Positions 18,330 to 26,122 are shown, counted from the first letter of the stretch. The stretch: 64,000 nucleotides of DNA from DAOTUB01 sp034437455 (GCA_034437455.1 DAOTUB010000029.1:3780-67779), one strand, 5' to 3'. Made by a program: numbers and translations. Notes: generated by a model from the sequence alone, not told the origin.

Positions 18330-19421
18330 ATGGAGAACACGGGCAAGACAACGTTCACAGGGTCAAACGCTTCGAACCAGTCGGACATCCCAGAGGATAG
18401 GTTGGCCGAATGGCAGAAAATCGTTGACCTGGCAGCAGAGATCATTCGAGTTCCGGCTGGCCTGGTGATGAAAGCTCATCCATCCGAGATCGAGGTGTTC
18501 GTCGCCAGCAGTACGGAGGGGAATCCGTATAAAAAGGGAGATAGAATCGCTTTGAGCGCCGGTTCGTATGGCGAGGCGATCGTGACGGAACAGGCTCCCC
18601 TTTTGATTCCAGACGCTCGCCAAGACCCCCGGTGGGAACAAAGCCCTGATCTCGATTGGGGAATCGTTTCGTACCTGGGGTTTCCTCTGTTGTGGCCCGA
18701 TGGGACGGTTTTTGGAGTCCTTTGTGTTTTGGATACCCAGGAGCATGCTTATTCCAGTACATTTCAAAAGCTGATGCGGCGGTTCCGCGCCACGATAGAG
18801 ACGGACCTGGGATTGCTCTGGGAGATCGCTGAACACAAGCGAGCGGAGGAGGTGCTGGAACGACGTAACCGCGAGCTGGCTCTACTCAGCCGGGTGGGAC
18901 AGGAATTCACCGCCGAGCTGAATATGCAGCAGGTCGCTGAGCGATTGTTACAGGCGGCGACGGAGGTTGTCGGTGCAGAGGGCGCTTCTGTCTGGTTGTG
19001 GGATGAGGGACAAGAAGGTTGGCTGGTCTGCCGGGCCATTGCCGGGGGTCAGAGTGAATCCGAGTTGATCAACATGCGCGTGCGTCCAGGGCAGGGCGTC
19101 GTCGGCTGGGTGGCACAAAAGGGAAGGAGCGCCGTCGTGGCGAATGTGCCGGATGATCCTCGCTTTTACCCCGGCGTCGACAAGCAGACCGGCTTCCGCA
19201 CGGTCTCACTGCTGGCGGCGCCGTTGCAGGTTCGCGGTGCCGTTGTGGGCGCGCTGGAGATGGTGAACAAGCTGCACGGCGAGTTTGACGCCAATGACCT
19301 GCTCTTGGTCGAGGCGCTGGCCGCCTCGGCGGCGATTGTCATTGACAATGCCCGGCTGATCGAGACGTTGCAGGAACGGGACGCCAAACTGCGAGCGCGC
19401 GACAAAGAGCTGGATGTCTGA
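18330..19421 (+). CDS. Tandem GAF-domain sensor protein
   Basis: A 363-residue protein with two GAF domains (about residues 25-160 and 190-345) joined by a coiled-coil linker (AEHKRAEEVLERRNRELALLSR). The second has GQGVVGWVAQKGRSAVVANVPDDPRF. The C-terminus (LQERDAKLRARDKELDV) is a short coiled coil and no kinase, cyclase or phosphatase output is attached, so it must signal by protein contact or has lost its output. AAGGAGG precedes the ATG. Confidence 0.88.
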   Translation: MENTGKTTFTGSNASNQSDIPEDRLAEWQKIVDLAAEIIRVPAGLVMKAHPSEIEVFVASSTEGNPYKKGDRIALSAGSYGEAIVTEQAPLLIPDARQDPRWEQSPDLDWGIVSYLGFPLLWPDGTVFGVLCVLDTQEHAYSSTFQKLMRRFRATIETDLGLLWEIAEHKRAEEVLERRNRELALLSRVGQEFTAELNMQQVAERLLQAATEVVGAEGASVWLWDEGQEGWLVCRAIAGGQSESELINMRVRPGQGVVGWVAQKGRSAVVANVPDDPRFYPGVDKQTGFRTVSLLAAPLQVRGAVVGALEMVNKLHGEFDANDLLLVEALAASAAIVIDNARLIETLQERDAKLRARDKELDV

Positions 19422-19493
19422 GCCAGCGCTTTGCTCGGAGGTGGTCGCGGTTCCAACTGCGCTGAGTTAATAGACTGTACGAGGAGATATTTT

Positions 19494-19784
19494 ATGCTCG
19501 AGTCACGGGGAAGTGTTCCAGGAGCTCATGATGAGTATCGCACGGTTTTCTATGGTCTGTCTACCTGCGTGTGGTGTAAGCGGACCCGAAATTTTTTGGA
19601 GCAAGAGGGCGTAGCCTTCGACTTTGTATACGTGGACTTGCTCAAGGGGCAGGAGCGAGCAGAAGTGGTGGAAGAGGTCCGCCGTTGGAACCCTTCTGTC
19701 TCATTCCCTACCATCGTCGTCGACGATGCCAAGTGCGTGGTAGGATACAAGCAGGATCAGCTTAAGGAGGTGCTGGGGCTATGA
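19494..19784 (+). CDS. Glutaredoxin-like protein
   Basis: A 96-residue thioredoxin-fold protein with active site STCVWCKRT (CxxC near residues 25-28), the cis-Pro in FPTIVVDD and a C-terminal GYKQDQLKEVLGL, like NrdH or glutaredoxin. It reduces disulfides. Its stop overlaps the ferredoxin:thioredoxin reductase gene by four bases, so that reductase is its likely electron donor. GAGGAGAT precedes the ATG. Confidence 0.9.
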   Translation: MLESRGSVPGAHDEYRTVFYGLSTCVWCKRTRNFLEQEGVAFDFVYVDLLKGQERAEVVEEVRRWNPSVSFPTIVVDDAKCVVGYKQDQLKEVLGL

Positions 19785-20302
19785 GCGAGGAAGATGTCGT
19801 TTCATCTGAGAAAGTCGACACGCTTTACGAGCGGCTCGATCGGGAGGCAGAGGCGTCCGGCTATCATCTCAACCCCGACCGGGAATTCACCCGGAACCTG
19901 GTGGAAGGGCTGCTGGTCAATGAGGCCCGGTATGGTTACCGGGCCTGTCCCTGCCGGCTGGCGGCCGGGGAGAAGCAGAAGGACCTGGACATTATCTGCC
20001 CCTGCGACTATCGGGATCCTGACCTGATCGATTGGGGGGCCTGTTACTGTGCCCTCTACGTCTCCGAAAAGGTGCTGCGAGGCGAGCAAGAGGTCCATTC
20101 GATCCCGGAGCGTCGTCCGCCGGAGGGCGAGCGTCCCCAGGATCAGCCCGCCCCCGCGCCAGAAAAACCCAGAGCGCCCGGCGAGAGTACGCACCCTGTC
20201 TGGCGCTGTCGGGTCTGTGGTTATCTCTGTGCCCGCGAGCATCCCCCGGGCGTCTGTCCCATCTGCAAGGCGAAGCAGGATCGCTTTGAGCGTTTCTGGT
20301 AG
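19781..20302 (+). CDS. Ferredoxin:thioredoxin reductase catalytic subunit fused to rubredoxin
   Basis: A 173-residue two-domain protein. Residues 1-105 are the FTR catalytic subunit with its [4Fe-4S] and redox-active cysteines (ACPCR, ICPCDY, ACYCA). After a Pro-rich linker (about 108-138) comes a rubredoxin-like domain (WRCRVCGYLC...GVCPICKAKQDRF). It would take electrons from ferredoxin through the Fe-S cluster to a thiol protein, most likely the overlapping glutaredoxin. The variable FTR subunit is absent, as in other non-photosynthetic versions. Confidence 0.92.
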   Translation: MSEEDVVSSEKVDTLYERLDREAEASGYHLNPDREFTRNLVEGLLVNEARYGYRACPCRLAAGEKQKDLDIICPCDYRDPDLIDWGACYCALYVSEKVLRGEQEVHSIPERRPPEGERPQDQPAPAPEKPRAPGESTHPVWRCRVCGYLCAREHPPGVCPICKAKQDRFERFW

Positions 20303-20359
20303 TTGTTTCGTCAGAGGAGTCACCATGAACTCCGTTTACCCAGAAGGACGAAAATTTAG

Positions 20360-20401
20360 GGCGATTTTGCTAATCGCCAGGGTCGGATAACAAATCCGAC
20401 C
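20360..20401. repeat. Two adjacent small inverted repeats
   Basis: GGCGATT/AATCGCC (20360-20378) and GGTCGGAT/ATCCGACC (20381-20401) lie side by side in the gap after the FTR gene. They may act as a terminator or be scattered repeat copies; the GGAT/ATCC arms recall the 19-bp element at 58242. Confidence 0.45.
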
Positions 20402-20430
20402 TACAGAGTTATTTTCAGGGGAGGGGACAA

Positions 20431-20520
20431 ATGAACTGGCGCTTTCCCCCAGGCGTTCTGCGGCGTGGCATGTGCCCGGAACAGGATGGCTACTGGCCCT
20501 ACGTGCAGGCCGATGAGTAA
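20431..20520 (+). CDS. Possible 29-residue small protein
   Basis: A short frame beginning MNWRFPPGVLRRGMCPEQDG and ending at a TAA, behind a strong GGGGAGG. After the TAA the same frame stays open for 37 more codons (PDERVERAFLDSTNPEEE), overlapping the start of the next gene, so this may be a decayed longer gene. No homologue is recognised. Confidence 0.25.
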   Translation: MNWRFPPGVLRRGMCPEQDGYWPYVQADE

Positions 20521-20581
20521 GCCCCTGATGAGCGCGTTGAGCGCGCGTTCCTCGACTCGACTAACCCGGAGGAAGAACGTG

Positions 20582-21313
20582 GTGGCGAAGACGAACGTTG
20601 GAGACGCTTTCCAGCAAGAGACGAAATATCACCGTGACCGCCTGCCGGGCGGCAGGCTCGATTGGGCCAACAAGCCTGCTACCTACAAACAGTATCCTGC
20701 GGCGCCCAAGATTTCGCTCTGCGATCCGCTGACCGAGGGCGGCGCGTCCTTGTGGGATCTGCTCAGGGAGCGGCGCAGTGTGCGTCAGTTCCAGGATGGT
20801 CCGCTGCAAGAAGGGGATCTGTCGCAGTTGCTCTGGGCGGCGCAGGGGATAACGCGATTCGGTCGAGGCGTTGGCTTTCGGACGGCCCCTTCTGCCGGGG
20901 CGCTTTACCCGGTGGAAACGTACCTGGTGATCCACGCCGTGGAAGGGATTGGGCCAGGCGTCTACCACTATGCCGTCGAAAGACACGAACTCGATCAACT
21001 GTGGACGGGCGATTTCCGCGTCGAGATCGCCCGGGCGGCGCTCGATCAACATATCGCTGCCTGGGCGAACGTGGTCTTTGTCTGGACGGCGGTTCTGGCG
21101 CGCTCCAAGTGGAAGTACAAACAGCGAGCCTACCGCTATATCTACCTGGACGTCGGTCATATCGCCCAGAACGTGGCGCTGGCGGCGGTGGCCCTGGGTC
21201 TGGGCAGTTGCCAGATCGCCGCGCTGTACGATGACGAGGCGAATGAGCTCCTGGGCGTGGACGGCGTCGAGGAGAGTGCGATCTATATGACCGTCATTGG
21301 GAGACCGAGATAA
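20582..21313 (+). CDS. SagB/ThcOx-type nitroreductase-fold oxidoreductase
   Basis: A 243-residue FMN-dependent protein. RERRSVRQF marks the nitroreductase fold, PSAGALYPVETYLV and YLDVGHIAQNVALAAVALGLGSC mark the SagB/ThcOx branch. That branch includes azoline dehydrogenases of peptide natural products, but no precursor peptide or cyclodehydratase is visible, so it is more likely a stand-alone reductase in redox metabolism. The GTG at 20582 is chosen since GGAGGA lies about eight bases upstream and homology starts shortly after. Confidence 0.85.
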   Translation: MAKTNVGDAFQQETKYHRDRLPGGRLDWANKPATYKQYPAAPKISLCDPLTEGGASLWDLLRERRSVRQFQDGPLQEGDLSQLLWAAQGITRFGRGVGFRTAPSAGALYPVETYLVIHAVEGIGPGVYHYAVERHELDQLWTGDFRVEIARAALDQHIAAWANVVFVWTAVLARSKWKYKQRAYRYIYLDVGHIAQNVALAAVALGLGSCQIAALYDDEANELLGVDGVEESAIYMTVIGRPR

Positions 21314-21319
21314 CTATAT

Positions 21320-21751
21320 ATGGGAGAGAAAATCATTGTCCGGCAGAACAGCCGGTTTGAGATCGAAATTCTGGCGTTGGATCCCCACGATGCCGACGCC
21401 CACGAGTTCAAGGTTGTTGACGATGTCCGCCAACTGACGCCTTATGGCATGCTGTTGGCGGGACTCGGTTCCTGCACCGCCGTCGTCCTGCATACCTACG
21501 CCCAGCACCACGCCGTCGCCCTCGACGAGGTGGAACTGCGCCTGGAGTACGACCGCGTGTTTGAGGAGGATTGCGAGCACTGCGAGGCTATCCAGGAATA
21601 CCAGGAACGGATCGAGGAAGAGATCGCGTTGACGGGTAAACTGACGCCAGGAGAGCAGAATCGGCTGTACATGGTCTCCCGGCATTGCCCGATCCACAAG
21701 ATGCTCACGGGTGGGATCGAGGTGCGTTCCGCCCTGGCACAAGACGGATAG
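21320..21751 (+). CDS. OsmC/Ohr-family protein
   Basis: A 143-residue protein of the OsmC superfamily, cytosolic thiol peroxidases acting on organic hydroperoxides. The two reactive cysteines are in GLGSCTAVVLHTYA (near residue 52) and SRHCPIHKML (near 124). A further CEHC pair lies near residue 92, which is not usual and could bind metal. It is followed nine bases later by the probable selenoprotein. Confidence 0.88.
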   Translation: MGEKIIVRQNSRFEIEILALDPHDADAHEFKVVDDVRQLTPYGMLLAGLGSCTAVVLHTYAQHHAVALDEVELRLEYDRVFEEDCEHCEAIQEYQERIEEEIALTGKLTPGEQNRLYMVSRHCPIHKMLTGGIEVRSALAQDG

Positions 21752-21760
21752 GGGGTTCGT

Positions 21761-22228
21761 ATGACCGACCAGATCGCCGTGGGGCAGGAGGCACCGGATT
21801 TTGAACTGACCGACGTTCAGGGGCGCACGGTTCGCCTGTCGGACTATCGAGGCGAGAAGCACGTGATCCTGAACTTTACGCGCGGTTTCATGTGACCCTA
21901 TTGCCGCGCTCATCTCGCGCAGTTGCGCGAGGAGTATGCCAAGTTCGTCGAGCGAGATGCCGAGATCCTCGTCATTGGCCCCGAAGGTCCGCGCCGGTTC
22001 AAGCAAGTGTGGGAAAAGGAACAGTTTCCCTTTGTGGGCTTTTCGGATTACAAGCACTCGGTCGCAGATCTTTACGGCCAGGAGGTCAAGCTGCTGAAGT
22101 TGGGGCGGATGCCGGCGATGTTGATCGTGGACAAGGAAGGCGTGATTCAGTTCGTCCACTTTGGCGACGAGATGTCGGACATTCCCAGAAACGAGGATGT
22201 GCTGGCTTTGTTGGATCGGTTAAAATGA
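21761..22228 (+). CDS. Peroxiredoxin/thioredoxin-like selenoprotein (in-frame UGA as Sec)
   Basis: The frame runs 155 codons with a single in-frame TGA at 21893-21895 (residue 45). The upstream part (APDFELTDVQGRTVRLSDYRGEKHVILNF) and downstream part (AQLREEYAKFVERDAEILVIGPE) both match AhpC/TSA-type proteins and join in frame as TRGFMUPYCRAHL. Relatives have RGFMCPFCR, so TGA replaces the reactive Cys of a CxxC motif, the usual position for selenocysteine. A hairpin with suitable spacing follows the TGA. The alternative is a Cys-to-stop (TGC or TGT to TGA) mutation or sequencing error. selA, selB, selD and tRNA-Sec are not in the window. Confidence 0.8.
21893..21931 (+). promoter_or_regulatory. 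Sec UGA codon and candidate bacterial SECIS hairpin
   Basis: The TGA at 21893-21895 is followed by a perfect 7-bp stem (CTCGCGC 21914-21920, GCGCGAG 21925-21931) with loop AGTT. The loop begins 25 bases after the UGA and has G in its second position, which agrees with the bacterial SECIS rules as I know them (apical loop about 16-37 nt away, G among the first two loop bases). Confidence 0.65.
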
Positions 22229-22233
22229 GCGAT

Positions 22234-22266
22234 AGGTGCAACGCACTTCCCAAGTGCGTTGCACCT
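22234..22266. repeat. 15-bp perfect inverted repeat after the selenoprotein gene
   Basis: AGGTGCAACGCACTT, loop CCC, then its exact complement. There is no T-run, so it resembles a scattered palindromic repeat more than a classical terminator, though it could stop or protect the transcript. Confidence 0.7.
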
Positions 22267-22267
22267 G

Positions 22268-22321
22268 AGAGACTTTTGTCGCAGACAGACGGTCGCCATA
22301 ATGGTATAGTTATGGCGACCG
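22268..22321 (+). promoter_or_regulatory. Promoter with conserved 21-nt box and dyad (site 2)
   Basis: The 21-nt box at 22268-22288 is identical to 14209-14229. CAGACA (22282-22287), a 17-base spacer and TATAGT (22305-22310) form the core promoter. A perfect 10-bp dyad (CGGTCGCCAT and its complement, 22290-22321) brackets the -10. It lies 32 bases upstream of the sulfite-oxidase-like gene. Confidence 0.65.
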
Positions 22322-22352
22322 TTTTTGATGTAGGGTGTTCAAGGATCTGGAT

Positions 22353-22961
22353 ATGAGCAGATTGAGAGAATTGGAAACGCCCATCTTTTGGGCCGAGAGA
22401 CACCCCGGTCCTCTGCGGGCGGAGGGTTGGCAGGTTGAGCTGGGCGGATTAGTCGAAAAGCCGATCACGCTGACCTACGACGAGATCCTCGCGCTGCCCA
22501 AATCGGTCGCCGATGCCCGGTTGACCTCGGTGTCGAGCTGGAGCGTGAAAGGCGAGTGGGGCAGCGTGCGCCTCAGCGATCTGCTGGCTCTCGCCGGGCC
22601 GATGCCCGAGGCTTCGCACGTTCGTTTCGTCTCGCACGGGGAAAAGTATACCACGTCCATTCCGTTGGACGTGGCACTGAAAGAGCGCACCTTGCTGGCC
22701 TACGAGTTTGACGGCGAGCCATTGGACGCCGACTATGGCGGTCCCGTGCGCATCTTTTGCCCGTACCTGTGGGGTTACAAGTCGGCCAAAAGCGTGGTCG
22801 CCATCACGCTGGAGGAACGTGCGATCCCCGGTTATTGGGAAACGCGCGGCTATCCCAACGACGCGCAGATCAAACCTCGGCGAGTTTTTGACGTCAACAG
22901 CAAGCAATGGCGGCGCATTCCCGGCGGCGAGGTCACTGAATTTCTGGATGAAGAATCTTGA
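22353..22961 (+). CDS. Sulfite-oxidase-fold (Moco-type) protein lacking the Mo-ligand cysteine
   Basis: A 202-residue protein with the oxidoreductase molybdopterin-binding domain (WQVELGGLVEKPITLTYDEILALP ... SVRLSDLLALAG ... GGPVRIFCPYLWGYKSAKSV). In YedY/MsrP and sulfite oxidases a Cys before a xxxW motif (CVxxW) binds molybdenum. Here the region reads LTSVSSWSV, so that Cys is Ser. Either Ser ligates Mo, or the protein no longer works as a normal Mo enzyme. It has no signal peptide and no C-terminal dimer domain. ATG 22353 follows AAGGA. Confidence 0.85.
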   Translation: MSRLRELETPIFWAERHPGPLRAEGWQVELGGLVEKPITLTYDEILALPKSVADARLTSVSSWSVKGEWGSVRLSDLLALAGPMPEASHVRFVSHGEKYTTSIPLDVALKERTLLAYEFDGEPLDADYGGPVRIFCPYLWGYKSAKSVVAITLEERAIPGYWETRGYPNDAQIKPRRVFDVNSKQWRRIPGGEVTEFLDEES

Positions 22962-22971
22962 GGAGGAAGAC

Positions 22972-23430
22972 ATGTTAGAGACAGGCGAAAAGGCTCCCGA
23001 TTTCACACTGACGGCAGACGACGGCAGCGAGGTGAGTCTATCGGATTTCCGGGGCAAGAAAGTGGCGCTCTATTTCTATCCAAAGGCGGATACGCCCGGC
23101 TGCACCCGGCAAGCGTGCGCGATCCGTGACGTCTATCCCGACATTGAGGGAGAAAACGTCGTGGCGATAGGCGTCAGCCCGGACTTGCCCGACAAGCTAG
23201 TCAAGTTCCGCGAAAAGCATAACCTGCCGTTCATTCTGCTCTCGGATCCGGATCACAAAGTGGCCGAGGCATATGGGGCCTGGGGCGAGAAAAAGATGTA
23301 CGGCAAGACCTACGAGGGCGTCATCCGCAGCCACTTTGCGATTGACGAGGAAGGCCGATTGGCCGAGTTCAAGCTCAAGGTCAAGCCGGAAAAGACGGCG
23401 GATCTGGCGCTGCGGTTGATCCAGTTGTGA
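22972..23430 (+). CDS. bcp: Peroxiredoxin Bcp (thiol peroxidase)
   Basis: A 152-residue atypical 2-Cys peroxiredoxin. The peroxidatic Cys is in FYPKADTPGCTRQACAIRD (near residue 44), with the resolving Cys five residues later, the standard Bcp arrangement. It reduces peroxides using thioredoxin-like donors. GAGGAGGAAG precedes the ATG. Its stop overlaps the next gene's ATG (TGATG), so the two are coupled. Confidence 0.94.
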   Translation: MLETGEKAPDFTLTADDGSEVSLSDFRGKKVALYFYPKADTPGCTRQACAIRDVYPDIEGENVVAIGVSPDLPDKLVKFREKHNLPFILLSDPDHKVAEAYGAWGEKKMYGKTYEGVIRSHFAIDEEGRLAEFKLKVKPEKTADLALRLIQL

Positions 23431-24053
23431 TGGAGTTGATAGACACAACGGCGCCGATAAAGGTGCTGGGCATCGCCGGCAGTCCCCGGCGCAGAGGGAA
23501 TACCGAGACCCTGCTGGATCGTTTCCTGGCCGGGGCGGAGGCTGCCGGTGCAGAGGTGGAGAAAATCGTCGTCCCGCAGCTCGACATCGCTGGTTGCATC
23601 GCCTGCAACGGCTGCTGGGACGATGGCCTCTGCATCGTCCAGGATGATTTTCAGGACGTGTACGAAAAACTCGTCGCCGCCGACGTGATCGCCTTGGCCT
23701 CGCCGTTGTTTTTCTGGAACGTGACCGCGCAGGCCAAGGCGCTGATCGACCGCAGCCAGTGTCAATGGGCGCGCAAGTTTGTGGTCAAGAAACCGCTGGC
23801 GCCTACCCCGGCCGGTCACGCCAGGCGGCGCGGGGTGTTCATCTCCGTGGGCGGCGATGTCGAGCCGGATTTCGGTGGGGCAGCCAGGACGGTCAAGGAT
23901 TTCTTTAGCGTGCACGAGGCGGATTACTGGGAGGAACTCTTTTGCATCCACGTGGATGCAAAAGGAGAGATTCAGGGACATCCCACGGCGCTGCAAGATG
24001 CTTTTGAGCTGGGTCGTCGCGCTGTGGAGGAAGCCTGGGAGAGAGAAAAATAA
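23430..24053 (+). CDS. Flavodoxin-fold NAD(P)H-dependent FMN reductase (iron-sulfur flavoprotein-like)
   Basis: A 207-residue flavodoxin-fold protein. GIAGSPRRRGNTETLLDRF is the FMN phosphate loop, and AGCIACNGCWDDGLCIVQDD has four Cys in the iron-sulfur-flavoprotein arrangement (CxxCxxC then CxV), although spacing is not identical to the classical motif. ASPLFFWNVTAQAKALIDR is the usual FMN-binding segment. It may shuttle electrons to peroxiredoxins or other acceptors. GTG at 23427 is an alternative start. A 26-bp palindrome lies near its 3' end. Confidence 0.87.
   Translation: MELIDTTAPIKVLGIAGSPRRRGNTETLLDRFLAGAEAAGAEVEKIVVPQLDIAGCIACNGCWDDGLCIVQDDFQDVYEKLVAADVIALASPLFFWNVTAQAKALIDRSQCQWARKFVVKKPLAPTPAGHARRRGVFISVGGDVEPDFGGAARTVKDFFSVHEADYWEELFCIHVDAKGEIQGHPTALQDAFELGRRAVEEAWEREK
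23939..23964. repeat. 26-bp perfect palindrome inside the FMN reductase gene
   Basis: Positions 23939-23951 (CTTTTGCATCCAC) are followed directly by the exact reverse complement with no loop. It encodes FCIHVDAK in a conserved region. It could be a protein-binding site or chance; the AT-rich ends suggest cruciform or factor binding. Confidence 0.55.
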
Positions 24054-26081
24054 ATGACAAACCGATTAGCGAACGAGACGAGTCCTTATCTGTTGCAACA
24101 CGCCGATAACCCGGTGGATTGGTATCCCTGGGGCGAGGAGGCGTTGCAAAAAGCCCAGGCCGAGGAGAAGCCGATTTTCCTCAGCATCGGCTATTCCGCC
24201 TGTCACTGGTGCCACGTGATGGCCCACGAATCGTTCGAGGACGAGCGCACGGCGGCGATCCTGAACGAGCATTTCGTCAACGTCAAAGTGGACCGGGAGG
24301 AGCGGCCCGACCTGGACCGCATCTATATGAGCGCGGTGCAGGCGCTCACCGGTCGCGGCGGCTGGCCGATGTCCGTGTTCCTCACCCCCGACGGGCAGCC
24401 CTTTTTTGGCGGCACCTACTTTCCGCCGACGCCTCGCTATGGGATGCCTTCGTTTGCCCAGGTCTTGTCGAGCATCGTCGACGCCTGGCAGAACCGGCGG
24501 GGAGAACTCGTCGAGGGCGGCGAGAAGTTGGTGACGGCGATTGAGCAGCAGATGGCGCCGTCTGCGGGCGTGAAAGGCAAAGGTGTGCCGCGCGAGACGG
24601 TCGAGTCTGCTTTTCAAAGCATTCGTCAGGGTTTTGATCGCGTCCACGGCGGGTGGGGTGGGGCGCCGAAATTTCCCCAACCGATGACGCTCGAATTCCT
24701 GCTGCGCTATCATCATACCACAGAGGACCCGCAGGCGTTGGAGATGGTCACCCAGACGCTGGAGGCGATGGCTCGTGGGGGGATGTACGATCAGATCGGT
24801 GGTGGGTTTCACCGCTACTCTGTGGACGACCACTGGCTGGTTCCTCACTTTGAAAAGATGCTCTACGACAACGCGCAGTTGGCACGCGTCTATCTGCACG
24901 CCTGGCGGGTGACTGATGAGTCGTTTTTCCGCACCATCACGGAAGAAATCCTCGACTATGTTGTCAGAGAGATGACTGACCCCGCAGGTGGGTTTTACTC
25001 TACCCAAGATGCCGACAGCGAGGGCGAGGAAGGCAAGTTCTTTGTCTGGACGCCCAGCGAAATTCGAGATGTGCTGGGCGATGAGGCAGACCGTTTCATC
25101 GAAGCCTACGGAGTGACAGAGCGGGGGAACTTTGAGGGCAAGAATATCCTGGAATTGAAGGGCAGCCTGGAGGAGCGCGAGACGCTGGCCGAGGCTCGTC
25201 GCAAGTTGTTTGAGGTACGGGAACGGCGTGTACATCCTGGGCTCGATGACAAGGTACTGACCTCGTGGAACGGATTGATGCTGGCTGCCTTTGCCGAAGC
25301 CGCGCGAGCGCTGAGGCGCGATGATTATCGAGAGATTGCCGAGCGAAATGCCGAGTTTCTGTTGAACGAACTCATGACTGCTGATGGTCGACTGTATCAC
25401 ACGTGGAAGGCGGGCGAGGCCAGGATCAATGGCTACCTGGAGGACTATGCCTACCTGATTGACGGATGGCTGGAGTTGTACCAGTCTACTTTCGATCCTG
25501 GCTGCTACGTCGCGGCGCGTGAGTTGGCCGACGTGATGATCGAGCACTTTCAGGCCCCCGTCGGCTTTTACGATACCAGCGACGACCACGAGGAACTGAT
25601 CGTCCGGCCTAGAGAATTGCAGGACAATGCCGTGCCTTCGGGGAACGGGATGGCCGCGCTGGCGCTCCAACGGCTGGCGGGGCTGGCGGTCGAGCCGCGC
25701 TATCTCGAGTTGGCGCGGGCGATGCTGAAACCGATGCAGGAGATGTTGGCGCGGTATCCGCTGGGATTTGCCCAATGGCTGAGCGCGCTCGACTATATGC
25801 TTTCACACCCGCGCGAGATTGCCATTGTGGGCGACCCTGGTGCAGCCGATACCCAGGCGCTGCTCGACGTTTGTTTCGAGGGGGGGTATCGTCCTCACCA
25901 GATCCTCGCGCTGGGAGGATCTGAGACGGAGCCGGCCGTCGTCCCGCTCTTGCAGGGCCGGAATCAGATCGATGGGCAGGCTACCGCTTACGTCTGTGTA
26001 GACTTTACCTGTCGTGCTCCGTTGACTGAGCCAGAGGCGCTTTGCAAGAATTTACATACACCCGTACATCGGCCAACATAA
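24054..26081 (+). CDS. DUF255 thioredoxin-domain protein (YyaL/SPATA20-like)
   Basis: A 675-residue cytoplasmic protein. Residues 1-165 are a thioredoxin-like domain opening NRLANETSPYLLQHADNPVDWYPWG with the active-site-like SACHWCHVM (CxxC). The rest is an (alpha/alpha)6 barrel like N-acylglucosamine epimerases (HRYSVDDHWLVPHFEKMLYDNAQL). Its biochemical function is unknown in bacteria; a redox-linked role is plausible from the domain and from its place at the end of the redox island. The start ATG overlaps the previous stop (TAAATG). Confidence 0.93.
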   Translation: MTNRLANETSPYLLQHADNPVDWYPWGEEALQKAQAEEKPIFLSIGYSACHWCHVMAHESFEDERTAAILNEHFVNVKVDREERPDLDRIYMSAVQALTGRGGWPMSVFLTPDGQPFFGGTYFPPTPRYGMPSFAQVLSSIVDAWQNRRGELVEGGEKLVTAIEQQMAPSAGVKGKGVPRETVESAFQSIRQGFDRVHGGWGGAPKFPQPMTLEFLLRYHHTTEDPQALEMVTQTLEAMARGGMYDQIGGGFHRYSVDDHWLVPHFEKMLYDNAQLARVYLHAWRVTDESFFRTITEEILDYVVREMTDPAGGFYSTQDADSEGEEGKFFVWTPSEIRDVLGDEADRFIEAYGVTERGNFEGKNILELKGSLEERETLAEARRKLFEVRERRVHPGLDDKVLTSWNGLMLAAFAEAARALRRDDYREIAERNAEFLLNELMTADGRLYHTWKAGEARINGYLEDYAYLIDGWLELYQSTFDPGCYVAARELADVMIEHFQAPVGFYDTSDDHEELIVRPRELQDNAVPSGNGMAALALQRLAGLAVEPRYLELARAMLKPMQEMLARYPLGFAQWLSALDYMLSHPREIAIVGDPGAADTQALLDVCFEGGYRPHQILALGGSETEPAVVPLLQGRNQIDGQATAYVCVDFTCRAPLTEPEALCKNLHTPVHRPT

Positions 26082-26122
26082 TCTCTCGTCTGACAGGCGT
26101 GGGTCATGCGTAGAATGTGCTG

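Noticed and set aside
20582..21313. Part of a RiPP (azoline peptide) cluster because of the SagB-like fold
   Set aside because: No cyclodehydratase, precursor peptide or transporter nearby; redox neighbours point elsewhere.
24066..25775. Long open frame of 569 codons on the minus strand opposite the DUF255 gene
   Set aside because: It is a shadow of GC-rich coding sequence: low-complexity Arg/His-rich translation, no motifs, while the plus strand encodes a clear family.
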